From Microbacteriaceae bacterium PS02068 (GTDB taxonomy: Bacteria > Actinomycetota > Actinomycetes > Actinomycetales > Microbacteriaceae), in contig JASCPF010000003.1 of NCBI GenBank assembly GCA_029959325.1, forward strand, positions 1 to 64,000: 64,000 bases of DNA. Reading direction: 5' to 3'. The position numbers and the translations under genes were made by a program. Every line of letters starts with the position of its first letter. Within the stretch, counting starts at the first letter, position 1. Shown piece by piece: positions 54,671-62,467 of this stretch. Under the pieces are notes generated by a model. It saw only the letters and a list, made by a program, of their open reading frames with translations, was not told the DNA's origin and searched no databases.

Positions 54671-54755
54671 CCTTCGACGGTACGGAACGCCGCGCGACCG
54701 CGCGGGGGGCTTGACAGCTCCCCGCGAGGTGCCACGAAAGTGACGAGCGCGGCGG

Positions 54756-56285
54756 TCAGTGCCCTGCAGGCATCCCCGCGCCGATCTGATCGGCGGGCTT
54801 GCGAATGAGGAATGCGCTGATCAGCAACGGCATGCCGATGATGGCCGCCAGCAAGAACGCGGCACGCGCCCCGGCGGCCCCCGCCGCGGGGCCCGCGACG
54901 CCCGAGGCTGACGCCGCCGCGCTCGCAGAGGTCATCACCGCGATCAGAAGAGCGACTCCCGCGGCGCCGGCGACCTGCTGCACGGTCGAGACCGTCGCGC
55001 TGCCATACGAGTAGAAGCGCGGCTCGAGCGACCCGAGCGAGGCGGTGAACAGTGGCGTGAACGACATCGCCAGACCGATCGAGAGGAGGGTCTGCGCGAC
55101 CACGAGCGCCCAGATCGGCGTCATCTCGGTGAGTGTCGTGAACCACCACAGGATGGCGAGCACGACGACCGTGCCGGGAACGAGCAGCACGCGCGTGCCC
55201 CAGCGGTCGTAGATGCGCCCGATGACGGGGCCGAGGAAACCCATCGCGAGTGCACCCGGCAGCACGACGAGCCCAGAGTCGGTCGCGGACAGCTTCAACG
55301 TGCCCTGCAGGTAGAGGGGCAGGGCCGTCAGCGTGCCGAAGAAGGCCAGCGACATCACCGCGAAGTGCGCGACCGAGAGCGAGAAGTTGGCCGAACGGAA
55401 GATGCGCAGGTCGAGCAGAGCATCATCGACCTTCTGCAGGATCAGCTGGCGCCAGACGAACAGCCCCAGCGCGACGACGCCGATCGAGAGCGCGACGATC
55501 ATGGTGAGGCGTTGCACGTCGGCTGCAGCGGCGGCGGCTGCGGCATCCACTCCGGCATCGTGCCCGCCGATCTGACTGAGACCGAACACGATTCCGCCGA
55601 AACCGAGGGCCGACAAGATCACGGACATGACGTCGATCGGCGCGTCGGAACGCTCGCCGAGGTTGTGGATCCATCGCACGCCCACCACGAGGGCCACGAT
55701 GGCGATCGGCAGCACGATCGCGAAGATCCAGCGCCAGTTCAGGGTGTCGAGGAGGACGCCCGCCATCGTGGGGCCGATCGCCGGCGCGAGGGAGATCACG
55801 ACGCTGACGCGGCCCATCATGCGCCCGCGCAGGTGCGGCGGCACCGCCGACATGATCGTCGTCATGAGCAGGGGCATCATGATCGCCGTACCCGAGGCCT
55901 GGATCACGCGCGCCGCGACGAGCACCTCGAACCCGGGCGCGATCAGTGCGACGAGCGTGCCGGTGGAGAAGAGCCCCATCGCGGTGGCGAACATCGCCCG
56001 CGTCGTGAAACGGTTGAGCAGAAACCCGGTCGTCGGGATGACGACGGCCATCGTCAGCATGAACGCGGTCGTGAGCCACTGCGCCTGAACGGCCGTGATG
56101 CCGAGGTCGCCCATGAGGTGCGGGATCGCCACGCCCATCGTGGTCTCGTTGAGGATCGCGACGAACGCGGCCGCCAGCAGCAGCCAGATGACCCGGTTCT
56201 CTTTGACGCCGACCGTCGCGGTCGGCGCGGGCGCGGGCGAGTCGGGGGTCTGAGAGGAAGCGGTGCCGGTGTCGACGGATGCCAT
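54756..56285 (-). CDS. MFS transporter of the DHA2 multidrug group
   Basis: A 509-residue polytopic protein, ATG at 56285 with AGGAG seven bases upstream. It has about 14 helices and the DHA2 motifs: LTTAFMLTMAVVIPTTGFL, a motif A-like FLLNRFTTRAMF, and the motif C region VISLAPAIGPTMAGVLLDTL. The C-terminal loop is rich in Ala/Gly (SASAAASASGVAGPAAGAAG). Export of drugs or lipids is likely but unproven. It is divergent from the DUF1345 gene. The other DHA2 gene in the window (51892-53538) is clearly different in sequence. Confidence 0.9.
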   Translation of the reverse strand: MASVDTGTASSQTPDSPAPAPTATVGVKENRVIWLLLAAAFVAILNETTMGVAIPHLMGDLGITAVQAQWLTTAFMLTMAVVIPTTGFLLNRFTTRAMFATAMGLFSTGTLVALIAPGFEVLVAARVIQASGTAIMMPLLMTTIMSAVPPHLRGRMMGRVSVVISLAPAIGPTMAGVLLDTLNWRWIFAIVLPIAIVALVVGVRWIHNLGERSDAPIDVMSVILSALGFGGIVFGLSQIGGHDAGVDAAAAAAAADVQRLTMIVALSIGVVALGLFVWRQLILQKVDDALLDLRIFRSANFSLSVAHFAVMSLAFFGTLTALPLYLQGTLKLSATDSGLVVLPGALAMGFLGPVIGRIYDRWGTRVLLVPGTVVVLAILWWFTTLTEMTPIWALVVAQTLLSIGLAMSFTPLFTASLGSLEPRFYSYGSATVSTVQQVAGAAGVALLIAVMTSASAAASASGVAGPAAGAAGARAAFLLAAIIGMPLLISAFLIRKPADQIGAGMPAGH

Positions 56286-56446
56286 GCGGACTCCTGGGGT
56301 CATCGGAGGAAAGTCATCGGAAAAGGGCATCGGGCGGATGCCACGCAAGAAGGCACGCGCGGACAGAGGCCATGCGTCGTGACGAACCTCAACCATAACC
56401 GGGGGGCCTGACGCGCTATTCCGAATCCGGATGGGACGATCGCGGC

Positions 56447-57094
56447 ATGGCATCCCATCGTCACTCCCGCGTCCTCGTGCGCGGGCCGATCTCCCTCGCC
56501 GCCGGCGTCATCGTGAGTGCGGTCGTCGTGCCGCTGCTCGGCTGGATCGCGGGCCTGCTGGCAGGGTGGGCGGTCATCGCCCTCGTCAACGCCGCGTGGC
56601 TGCTCGTGGCGCTCTGGCCGATGGATGCCGCGCAGACGCGCGCCCACGCCACCGCCGAAGACCCCGGTCGCACCCTCGCTCGCACGATCTCTCTCGTCGG
56701 CAGCCTGGTGAGCCTCGGCGCCGTCGTCGCGGTGCTGGTGCGCAGCCACGGCGACACCGCCACCGCCGCCCTCACGGCCGGCACAGCGATCATCGCCGTC
56801 GTCGCGTCGTGGGCGCTGATCCAGGTCGACTACATGCTGCGGTACGCGCACCGCTACTACTCGCGGACCGACAACGGCCAGAAGGGAGGCATCGACTTCA
56901 ATCAGGACGAGGATCCGATGTACTCCGACTTCGGCTACTTCTCGGTCGGGCTCGGCATGACCTATCAGGTCTCCGACACCAACGTCTCGGCGAACGAGAT
57001 CCGGCGGCTCATCATCGCGCAGACGCTCGTGGCGTATCTCTTCGGCGCGGTGATCCTCGCGAGCGTCGTCAACCTCGTGGCGGGCATCGGCTGA
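56447..57094 (+). CDS. DUF1345 family membrane protein
   Basis: The 215-residue product has five helices (about 12-31, 35-53, 80-101, 106-124 and 190-210). The DUF1345 signature is YAHRYY followed by GGIDF and PMYSDFGYFSVGLGMTYQVSDT, with TNVSANEIRRLIIAQTLVAY after it. Function unknown. It is read divergently from the MFS gene; the start ATG at 56447 is preceded by a modest GATCGCGGC. Confidence 0.9.
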   Translation: MASHRHSRVLVRGPISLAAGVIVSAVVVPLLGWIAGLLAGWAVIALVNAAWLLVALWPMDAAQTRAHATAEDPGRTLARTISLVGSLVSLGAVVAVLVRSHGDTATAALTAGTAIIAVVASWALIQVDYMLRYAHRYYSRTDNGQKGGIDFNQDEDPMYSDFGYFSVGLGMTYQVSDTNVSANEIRRLIIAQTLVAYLFGAVILASVVNLVAGIG

Positions 57095-57155
57095 TCCCGA
57101 CGTCTGTGCATCGACGGCTGCCCCCGACGTCTGCGGCGCGACGTAGAGTGACGCC

Positions 57156-59114
57156 ATGAGCATGGGCGGAATGGGCGGCGGCATGGGCGGGGGCGGCCGC
57201 GGCGTGGTGTTCCGCGGCGTCGACGAGGCCGCGCAGCGGAAGCTGAACGCCGAGGCGCCCGAGATCCCGCACCTGGGTTCGCGCATCGTCGTGATGTTCC
57301 GCCCCTACCTCGGGCGGCTCGTGCTCACCGCGATCATGGTCATCGCCGGCGCCGCGATCGGCGTGATCCCGCCGCTGATCGTGCAGCAGATCTTCGATCA
57401 GGCGCTGTTCCCGACGAACGGATCGGGCGCCGACCTGGGGCTCCTGTGGCGGCTCGTGGCTGCGATGATCGGGCTGTTCCTGCTGGGGGCGGTGCTCGGT
57501 GTCGCGCAGACGTGGCTCACGTCCACCGTCGGCAACGAGGTCACCGGCGACCTGCGGGTGCGGCTGTTCGACCACCTGCAGGCGATGGAGCTGGGCTTTT
57601 TCACCCGCACGAAGACCGGGGTCATCCAGTCGCGGCTGCAGAACGACGTCGGCGGCGTCTCGGGCGTGCTGACCAACACCGTCACGAGCATTCTCGGCAA
57701 CACCGTGACGGTCGCCTCAGCCCTCGTCGCGATGGTGATCATCGACTGGCGGCTGACGCTCATCGCCGTCTTCCTCATGCCGATCCTGATCTTCGTGCAG
57801 CGGCGCGTCGGTCAGGTGCGCGCACGCATCGCGGGGCAGACGCAGGAGTCGCTGTCCGAGCTCACGAGCATCACGCAAGAGACGCTCTCGGTCAGTGGCA
57901 TCCTGCTGTCGAAGTCGTTCAACCGCCAACGCACCGAGGGCGCTCGCTACCGCGAAGAGAACACCAACCAGGTGCGGCTGCAGGTGCAGCGTGCCATGAG
58001 CGGGCAGGGCTTCTTCGCCGTCGTGCAGGTGATCATGTCGTCGGTTCCCGCCGTCATCTACCTCGTCTCGGGGTACATCATGGGGGCCGGCACCGACACG
58101 ATCACAGCCGGCACCGTCGTCGCCTTTACGACGGTGCAGGCGCGCCTGCTCATGCCGCTGATGGGCCTCATGCGTGTGGCGCTCGACCTGCAGACCTCGA
58201 AAGCGCTGTTCGCCCGCATCTTCGAGTACCTCGACCTGGTTCCCGCGATCAAGGATGCCCCGGGGGCCATCACCGTCGCCGACGCGCCCGGGCCGGTCGG
58301 GCGGGTCGAGTTCGACGACGTGGTCTTCCGTTACCCGGATGCCGCGGCCGACGGTCGCCCGACGCTCGGGGGCGTGTCGTTCGTGGCCGAGCCCGGCCAG
58401 CACGTGGCGTTCGTCGGGCCTTCCGGGGCGGGGAAGACGACCGTGCTCTACCTGGCGCCGCGGCTGTACGAGGCATCCGGCGGGCGTGTGCTCTTCTCGG
58501 GCGCCGACGTGAAGAGCCTCACGCAGGAGTCGATCATCGACCACATCGGCATCGTGTCGCAGGAGACCTACCTCTTTCACGCGACGATCCGCGAGAACCT
58601 CCGCTATGCGAAGCCTGACGCGACGGACGCCGAGCTCGAGGCCGCCTGCACGGCTGCGAACATCCACCACATCATCGAATCGTTCGAGCACGGCTACGAC
58701 ACCATCGTCGGTGAGCGAGGCTACCGCCTGTCGGGCGGCGAGAAGCAGCGCATCGCGATCGCCCGCGTGCTGCTGAAAGACCCGCCCGTGCTACTGCTCG
58801 ACGAGGCGACCTCGGCACTCGACACGGTGTCGGAGCGCGTCGTGCAGGAGGCGCTCGACAAAGCGGCATCCGGTCGCACGACCCTCTCGATCGCGCACCG
58901 GCTGTCGACCGTCGTCGGCGCCGACATCATCCACGTCGTCGAGGCCGGGAAGATCGTCGAGTCGGGCTCGCACGCCGAGCTGCTCGCGCGCGGCGGGCTC
59001 TATGCCGAGCTGGCCGCCGAGCAGATGGCCGCGGCGCGGATCGAGGGGATGGAAGCCGCAGCAGAGGCGGGCGGCGACCGCGCGGTGGCGAAAGCGTGGC
59101 TGCCGGTCGAGTGA
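57156..59114 (+). CDS. ABC exporter half-transporter (permease-ATPase fusion)
   Basis: The 652-residue product fuses a six-helix transmembrane domain (about 45-345) with a nucleotide-binding domain. Walker A is GPSGAGKTT near residues 420-428, the signature is LSGGEKQR near 524, and Walker B is VLLLDEATSALD near 544, with the H-loop SIAHRLSTV. It begins with a Gly/Met-rich arm (MSMGGMGGGMGGGGRG). It probably works as a homodimer, since no partner gene is adjacent. Export of lipids, peptides or drugs is typical, but the substrate is unknown. Confidence 0.93.
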   Translation: MSMGGMGGGMGGGGRGVVFRGVDEAAQRKLNAEAPEIPHLGSRIVVMFRPYLGRLVLTAIMVIAGAAIGVIPPLIVQQIFDQALFPTNGSGADLGLLWRLVAAMIGLFLLGAVLGVAQTWLTSTVGNEVTGDLRVRLFDHLQAMELGFFTRTKTGVIQSRLQNDVGGVSGVLTNTVTSILGNTVTVASALVAMVIIDWRLTLIAVFLMPILIFVQRRVGQVRARIAGQTQESLSELTSITQETLSVSGILLSKSFNRQRTEGARYREENTNQVRLQVQRAMSGQGFFAVVQVIMSSVPAVIYLVSGYIMGAGTDTITAGTVVAFTTVQARLLMPLMGLMRVALDLQTSKALFARIFEYLDLVPAIKDAPGAITVADAPGPVGRVEFDDVVFRYPDAAADGRPTLGGVSFVAEPGQHVAFVGPSGAGKTTVLYLAPRLYEASGGRVLFSGADVKSLTQESIIDHIGIVSQETYLFHATIRENLRYAKPDATDAELEAACTAANIHHIIESFEHGYDTIVGERGYRLSGGEKQRIAIARVLLKDPPVLLLDEATSALDTVSERVVQEALDKAASGRTTLSIAHRLSTVVGADIIHVVEAGKIVESGSHAELLARGGLYAELAAEQMAAARIEGMEAAAEAGGDRAVAKAWLPVE

Positions 59115-59117
59115 GGG

Positions 59118-59327
59118 TCAGACCTCGTCGGACTCGGGCTTGTTCCAGTCTTCCGAGCCGATGGCGTCGGTCGGCTTCGGGGTGGGCTCGTTCTCTTCCA
59201 CGATCGCCGGAGCGGGGTTCACGAGCTCTTCCGTCGGGATCTTCTGCAGGTCGTCGATCTCGTCGCGCAGCGCGCCCAGGTCGGGGCCGTCGGGCGTCTC
59301 GGGGAGGTTCTCAGGAGTGCTCGTCAT
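59118..59327 (-). CDS. Small acidic protein, 69 residues
   Basis: The product is strongly acidic, with DLGALRDEIDDLQKIPTEEL, and Pro-rich at both ends, without hydrophobic helices. I recognise no family. The start ATG at 59327 is preceded by AGGCGCC. It is convergent with the ABC exporter, with 3 bases between the stops, and lies beside the glycosyltransferase gene on the same strand. Confidence 0.55.
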   Translation of the reverse strand: MTSTPENLPETPDGPDLGALRDEIDDLQKIPTEELVNPAPAIVEENEPTPKPTDAIGSEDWNKPESDEV

Positions 59328-59369
59328 GGCGCCTACCCTAGCCCGCGAGAGCTGCGCGGGTCACCCGCG

Positions 59370-60380
59370 TCACCAGAGCGTCGCGGCGCTGCGCAGGTCG
59401 GCGGTGCTGTCGTCGAGCGCGACCCCGTCGGCGGCGGCACGGGCCGTGAGCTCGCGGACCAACGCGCCGACCGCGCGCCGATACGCGGCATCGGGATGGT
59501 CCTGCGCGATGCGGATCAGCGGCGGCGTGTCCATCTCGAGGATGAGTCGCACGCGCGAGCGCGCGGCGGCCCGCTGATCTGCGGCGTCGAGCACGGCGAG
59601 TCCGCCCCGCAGCGCATCCAGGTAGTCGGCGAGCACGGGCACGGCATCCTTGTGCTGCGTGATCGACGAGCCGTCCGCACGCTCGCGCCAGTGCACCACG
59701 ACGTCGGGGATCACATCGATCGCGCGGGCATGCGTGTAGAGCCGCTGGGCGACGACCTGGTCTTCGTAGAGCGCGCCCTCGGGAAAGCGCACCGCGTGCC
59801 GACGCCACAGCTCGACGCGGCTGAGCTTCGACCACGCGACGATGTTGCCCGAGACATCGGGATGCTCGGCGAGGTTCGTGCCGCGGCGCTCGGGCGCGGT
59901 CGCGGCGGCCACCCACGGCTGCACGACGCCGGGGGCATACACGCCGTGTTCGTCGGCGCGCAGGCGCACATAGGCGCCCACGACGATGTCGCTGCCGGTC
60001 GCGGTCAGCGTGGCGACGAGCCGATCGAGCGCGGTCGCGGTCATCACATCGTCGGCGTCGAGGAAACCGACGAACGGGGTGTCGACGAGGTCGAGCCCCG
60101 TGTTGCGCGCTGCGCCGAGCCCGCCCGCCGTGTTGTTGCGCACCAGGGTGAAGCGCGCGTCGGACGCCGCGGCCGCGGCGAAGATCGCGCCGGTGGCATC
60201 CACCGACCCGTCATCGATGAGCACGGCGCGCCACGACGTGAGGGTTTGCGCCTGCAACGACGCGATGGCCTCGGCGGCGTAGGCGGCGACGTCGCGGCCC
60301 GGCACGATGAGGGTGACCACGGCGTCGCGCTCAGCGGCGCGGTCGGCGTCGTGGGCGGCGTCTCGGGCGGGGAAGCTCAC
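59370..60380 (-). CDS. Family 2 glycosyltransferase
   Basis: The 336-residue product has the GT-A fold: VTLIVPGRDVAAYAAEAIASL, the acceptor/nucleotide strand WRAVLIDDGSVD, ARNTGLDLVDTPFVGFLDADD with the DxD motif, and the GALYEDQVVAQ segment after it. The C-terminal half is helical. It probably transfers a sugar from a nucleotide donor to a cell-wall or surface acceptor. GTG 60378-60380 overlaps the cysteine desulfurase stop by four bases, so it is translated with the NAD genes, although no functional tie is known. The frame open to 61199 is a shadow. Confidence 0.88.
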   Translation of the reverse strand: MSFPARDAAHDADRAAERDAVVTLIVPGRDVAAYAAEAIASLQAQTLTSWRAVLIDDGSVDATGAIFAAAAASDARFTLVRNNTAGGLGAARNTGLDLVDTPFVGFLDADDVMTATALDRLVATLTATGSDIVVGAYVRLRADEHGVYAPGVVQPWVAAATAPERRGTNLAEHPDVSGNIVAWSKLSRVELWRRHAVRFPEGALYEDQVVAQRLYTHARAIDVIPDVVVHWRERADGSSITQHKDAVPVLADYLDALRGGLAVLDAADQRAAARSRVRLILEMDTPPLIRIAQDHPDAAYRRAVGALVRELTARAAADGVALDDSTADLRSAATLW

Positions 60381-61519
60381 GCGCCCGATCGTACCGCCGC
60401 CACCGACGCCGCGACCGCGTCGGCGATCGGGGTGAGGTCGGCGCGCTGGCCGTGGCCGAACGTGAACCGCACCGAGGTCTGCGCGACCTCGGGGTCGACG
60501 CCGCACGCCAGCAGCACGTGCGAGGGCTCGTCGCTGCCGGCCGCGCAGGCCGATCCGCTCGAGGTGACGAACCCGCGGCGTTCCAGCTCGAGCAGCACGG
60601 ATTCGCCGCTCGTGCCGGCGAAGGTGAAGCTCGCCGTACCCGGCAGGCGGCGCGTCGGGTGGCCCGTCAGGCGCGCAACCGGCACCCGATCGAGCACGCG
60701 CGCGATGAACGCCTGACTCAGGCTCGTCAGGCGGGCGGATGCCTCGACGCGCTCGGCCTCGGCCAGTTCGAGCGCCACCGCGAACCCGACCGCGCCGGCG
60801 AGGTTCTCGGTGCCGCTGCGGCGATCGCGCTCCTGACCGCCACCGTGCAGCACCGGCTCGAGCGGCAGGCGCGAACGCACGGCGAGCGCCCCGATGCCCT
60901 GCGGTGCGCCGATCTTGTGCCCGGCGAGCGAGAGCGCATCGGCGCCGATGACCGCGAGCTGCAGCCAGCCCGCCGCCTGCACGGCATCGAAGTGCAGCGG
61001 GATGCCCGCTGCCGCCGTCACGGCGCTGAGCGCCGAGGCATCCTGCACCGTCCCGATCTCGTTGTTCGCGTAGCCGATGCTCGCGAGCGCCGTGTCGGGG
61101 CGGATCGCGGCCGCGAGATCGTCGGGATCGACGCTCCCGGTTTCGTCGACCCGCAGTCGCGTGACGGCGAATCCGTGCACGCGCTCGAGATAGTCGCACG
61201 AGGCGAGCACGGCCTCGTGCTCGATCGCTGTGGTGATCACGTGCGCGGGCGCGCCGCGGCGCAGTGCCGCGCCGATCGCGAGACCCTTCACGGCGAGGTT
61301 GTCGGCCTCGGTGCCGCCCGACGTGAACACGATGTCGTTCGCGCGGAATCCCAGCGCCGCGGCGACCCGCCGGCGGGCGTCATCGAGCGCGGCAGCGGCC
61401 GCTTCGCCGACCGTGTGGTGGCTCGACGGATTGCCGAAGCGCTCGGTGAGGTACGGCAGCATCGCCTGCAGCACCTCGGGGCGCACCGGAGTGGTCGCGG
61501 CGTGGTCGAGGTAGAGCAT
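60377..61519 (-). CDS. Cysteine desulfurase (NifS/IscS-like)
   Basis: This PLP enzyme mobilises sulfur from cysteine for iron-sulfur clusters or thio-cofactors. The 380-residue product has YLDHAATTPVRPEVL, His101 in TAIEHEAVLA, Asp/Gln in HFDAVQAAG, PLP-lysine Lys202 in LSLAGHKIGAPQGIG, and active-site Cys325 in SSGSACAAGSD. The neighbours nadC and nadB suggest it serves NadA, a [4Fe-4S] quinolinate synthase, a pairing known from other bacteria. The start lies 69 bases after the nadC stop. Confidence 0.94.
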   Translation of the reverse strand: MLYLDHAATTPVRPEVLQAMLPYLTERFGNPSSHHTVGEAAAAALDDARRRVAAALGFRANDIVFTSGGTEADNLAVKGLAIGAALRRGAPAHVITTAIEHEAVLASCDYLERVHGFAVTRLRVDETGSVDPDDLAAAIRPDTALASIGYANNEIGTVQDASALSAVTAAAGIPLHFDAVQAAGWLQLAVIGADALSLAGHKIGAPQGIGALAVRSRLPLEPVLHGGGQERDRRSGTENLAGAVGFAVALELAEAERVEASARLTSLSQAFIARVLDRVPVARLTGHPTRRLPGTASFTFAGTSGESVLLELERRGFVTSSGSACAAGSDEPSHVLLACGVDPEVAQTSVRFTFGHGQRADLTPIADAVAASVAAVRSGA

Positions 61520-61588
61520 GGTGGTGGCGGGCTCGGGGTGTCGGGTCTGTCGGGTTTACCGGGTTTGTCGGGGAGGTCCGGGCGGCTG

Positions 61589-62467
61589 TCAGGCGTCGAG
61601 CCGGATGTCGAGGCCGAGGTCGAGGGCTCGTGCCGAATGGGTGAGCGCGCCGACCGAGATCACGTCGACGCCGGTCTCGGCGATCGCGGCGACGGTGTCG
61701 AGGGTGACGCCGCCCGAGGCATCCACGATGGCGCGTCCGCCGATGCGGGCGACGCCCGTGCGCAGGTCATCGAGGGTGAAGTTGTCGAGCATGATCGTGC
61801 CGACGCCGCGCGGGCGGCCCGGCGCGGCGGTCACGGCGAGGACGTCGCCCAGCTGGTCGAGCCGATCGACCTCGACCTCGACGTGGGTCGTGTGCGGCAG
61901 GTCCTCGAGCGCGGCCTCGAGCGCCGCGGTGACCGAGCCGTGTCGCGCGACGAGCACGGCCAGATGATTGTCCTTGGCCATGACCGCGTCCGACAGGCTG
62001 AAGCGGTGGTTGTGCCCCCCGCCGCTGCGCACGGCGTGGCGCTCGAACTGGCGAAGCCCCGGAGTGGTCTTGCGCGTGTCGGCGATGCGGGCGGGCGTGT
62101 GTGCGACCGCCGCCACATAGGCGGCCGTCAGCGTCGCGATGCCCGACATCCGCTGGGCGAAGTTCAGCCCGACGCGCTCGGCCGTGAGCATGCCCCGCGC
62201 GGGGCCGCTGACGGTCGCGAGCACGTCGCCGGCCGCGAACCGGTCGCCGTCGGCGACGTGCAGCGTGACCACGATGCGCGGATCCGTCAGGGCGAACGCC
62301 GCGGCGAAGACCTCGCCGCCGCTGAACACGCCGTCCTCGCGGGCGCGGAGCTCGGCAGTGGCGGTCGCCTCGGCGGGAATCAGAGTTTCGCTCGTGAGGT
62401 CGCCCCACGGGGCATCCTCGTCGAGCGCGGCCCGCACGACGGAGTCGATGTGGCTCCGGCTGAGCAT
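61589..62467 (-). CDS. nadC: Nicotinate-nucleotide diphosphorylase (carboxylating)
   Basis: NadC converts quinolinate and PRPP to nicotinate mononucleotide, releasing carbon dioxide. The 292-residue product has WGDLTSETLIP, the PRPP-binding IADTRKTTPGLRQ, HNHRFSLSDAVMAKDNH and the phosphate-binding SGGVTLDTVAAIAETGVDVIS, with the usual two-domain order. Its ATG shares one base with the nadB stop (TGATG). The frame open to 62797 overlaps nadB and is not used. Confidence 0.96.
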   Translation of the reverse strand: MLSRSHIDSVVRAALDEDAPWGDLTSETLIPAEATATAELRAREDGVFSGGEVFAAAFALTDPRIVVTLHVADGDRFAAGDVLATVSGPARGMLTAERVGLNFAQRMSGIATLTAAYVAAVAHTPARIADTRKTTPGLRQFERHAVRSGGGHNHRFSLSDAVMAKDNHLAVLVARHGSVTAALEAALEDLPHTTHVEVEVDRLDQLGDVLAVTAAPGRPRGVGTIMLDNFTLDDLRTGVARIGGRAIVDASGGVTLDTVAAIAETGVDVISVGALTHSARALDLGLDIRLDA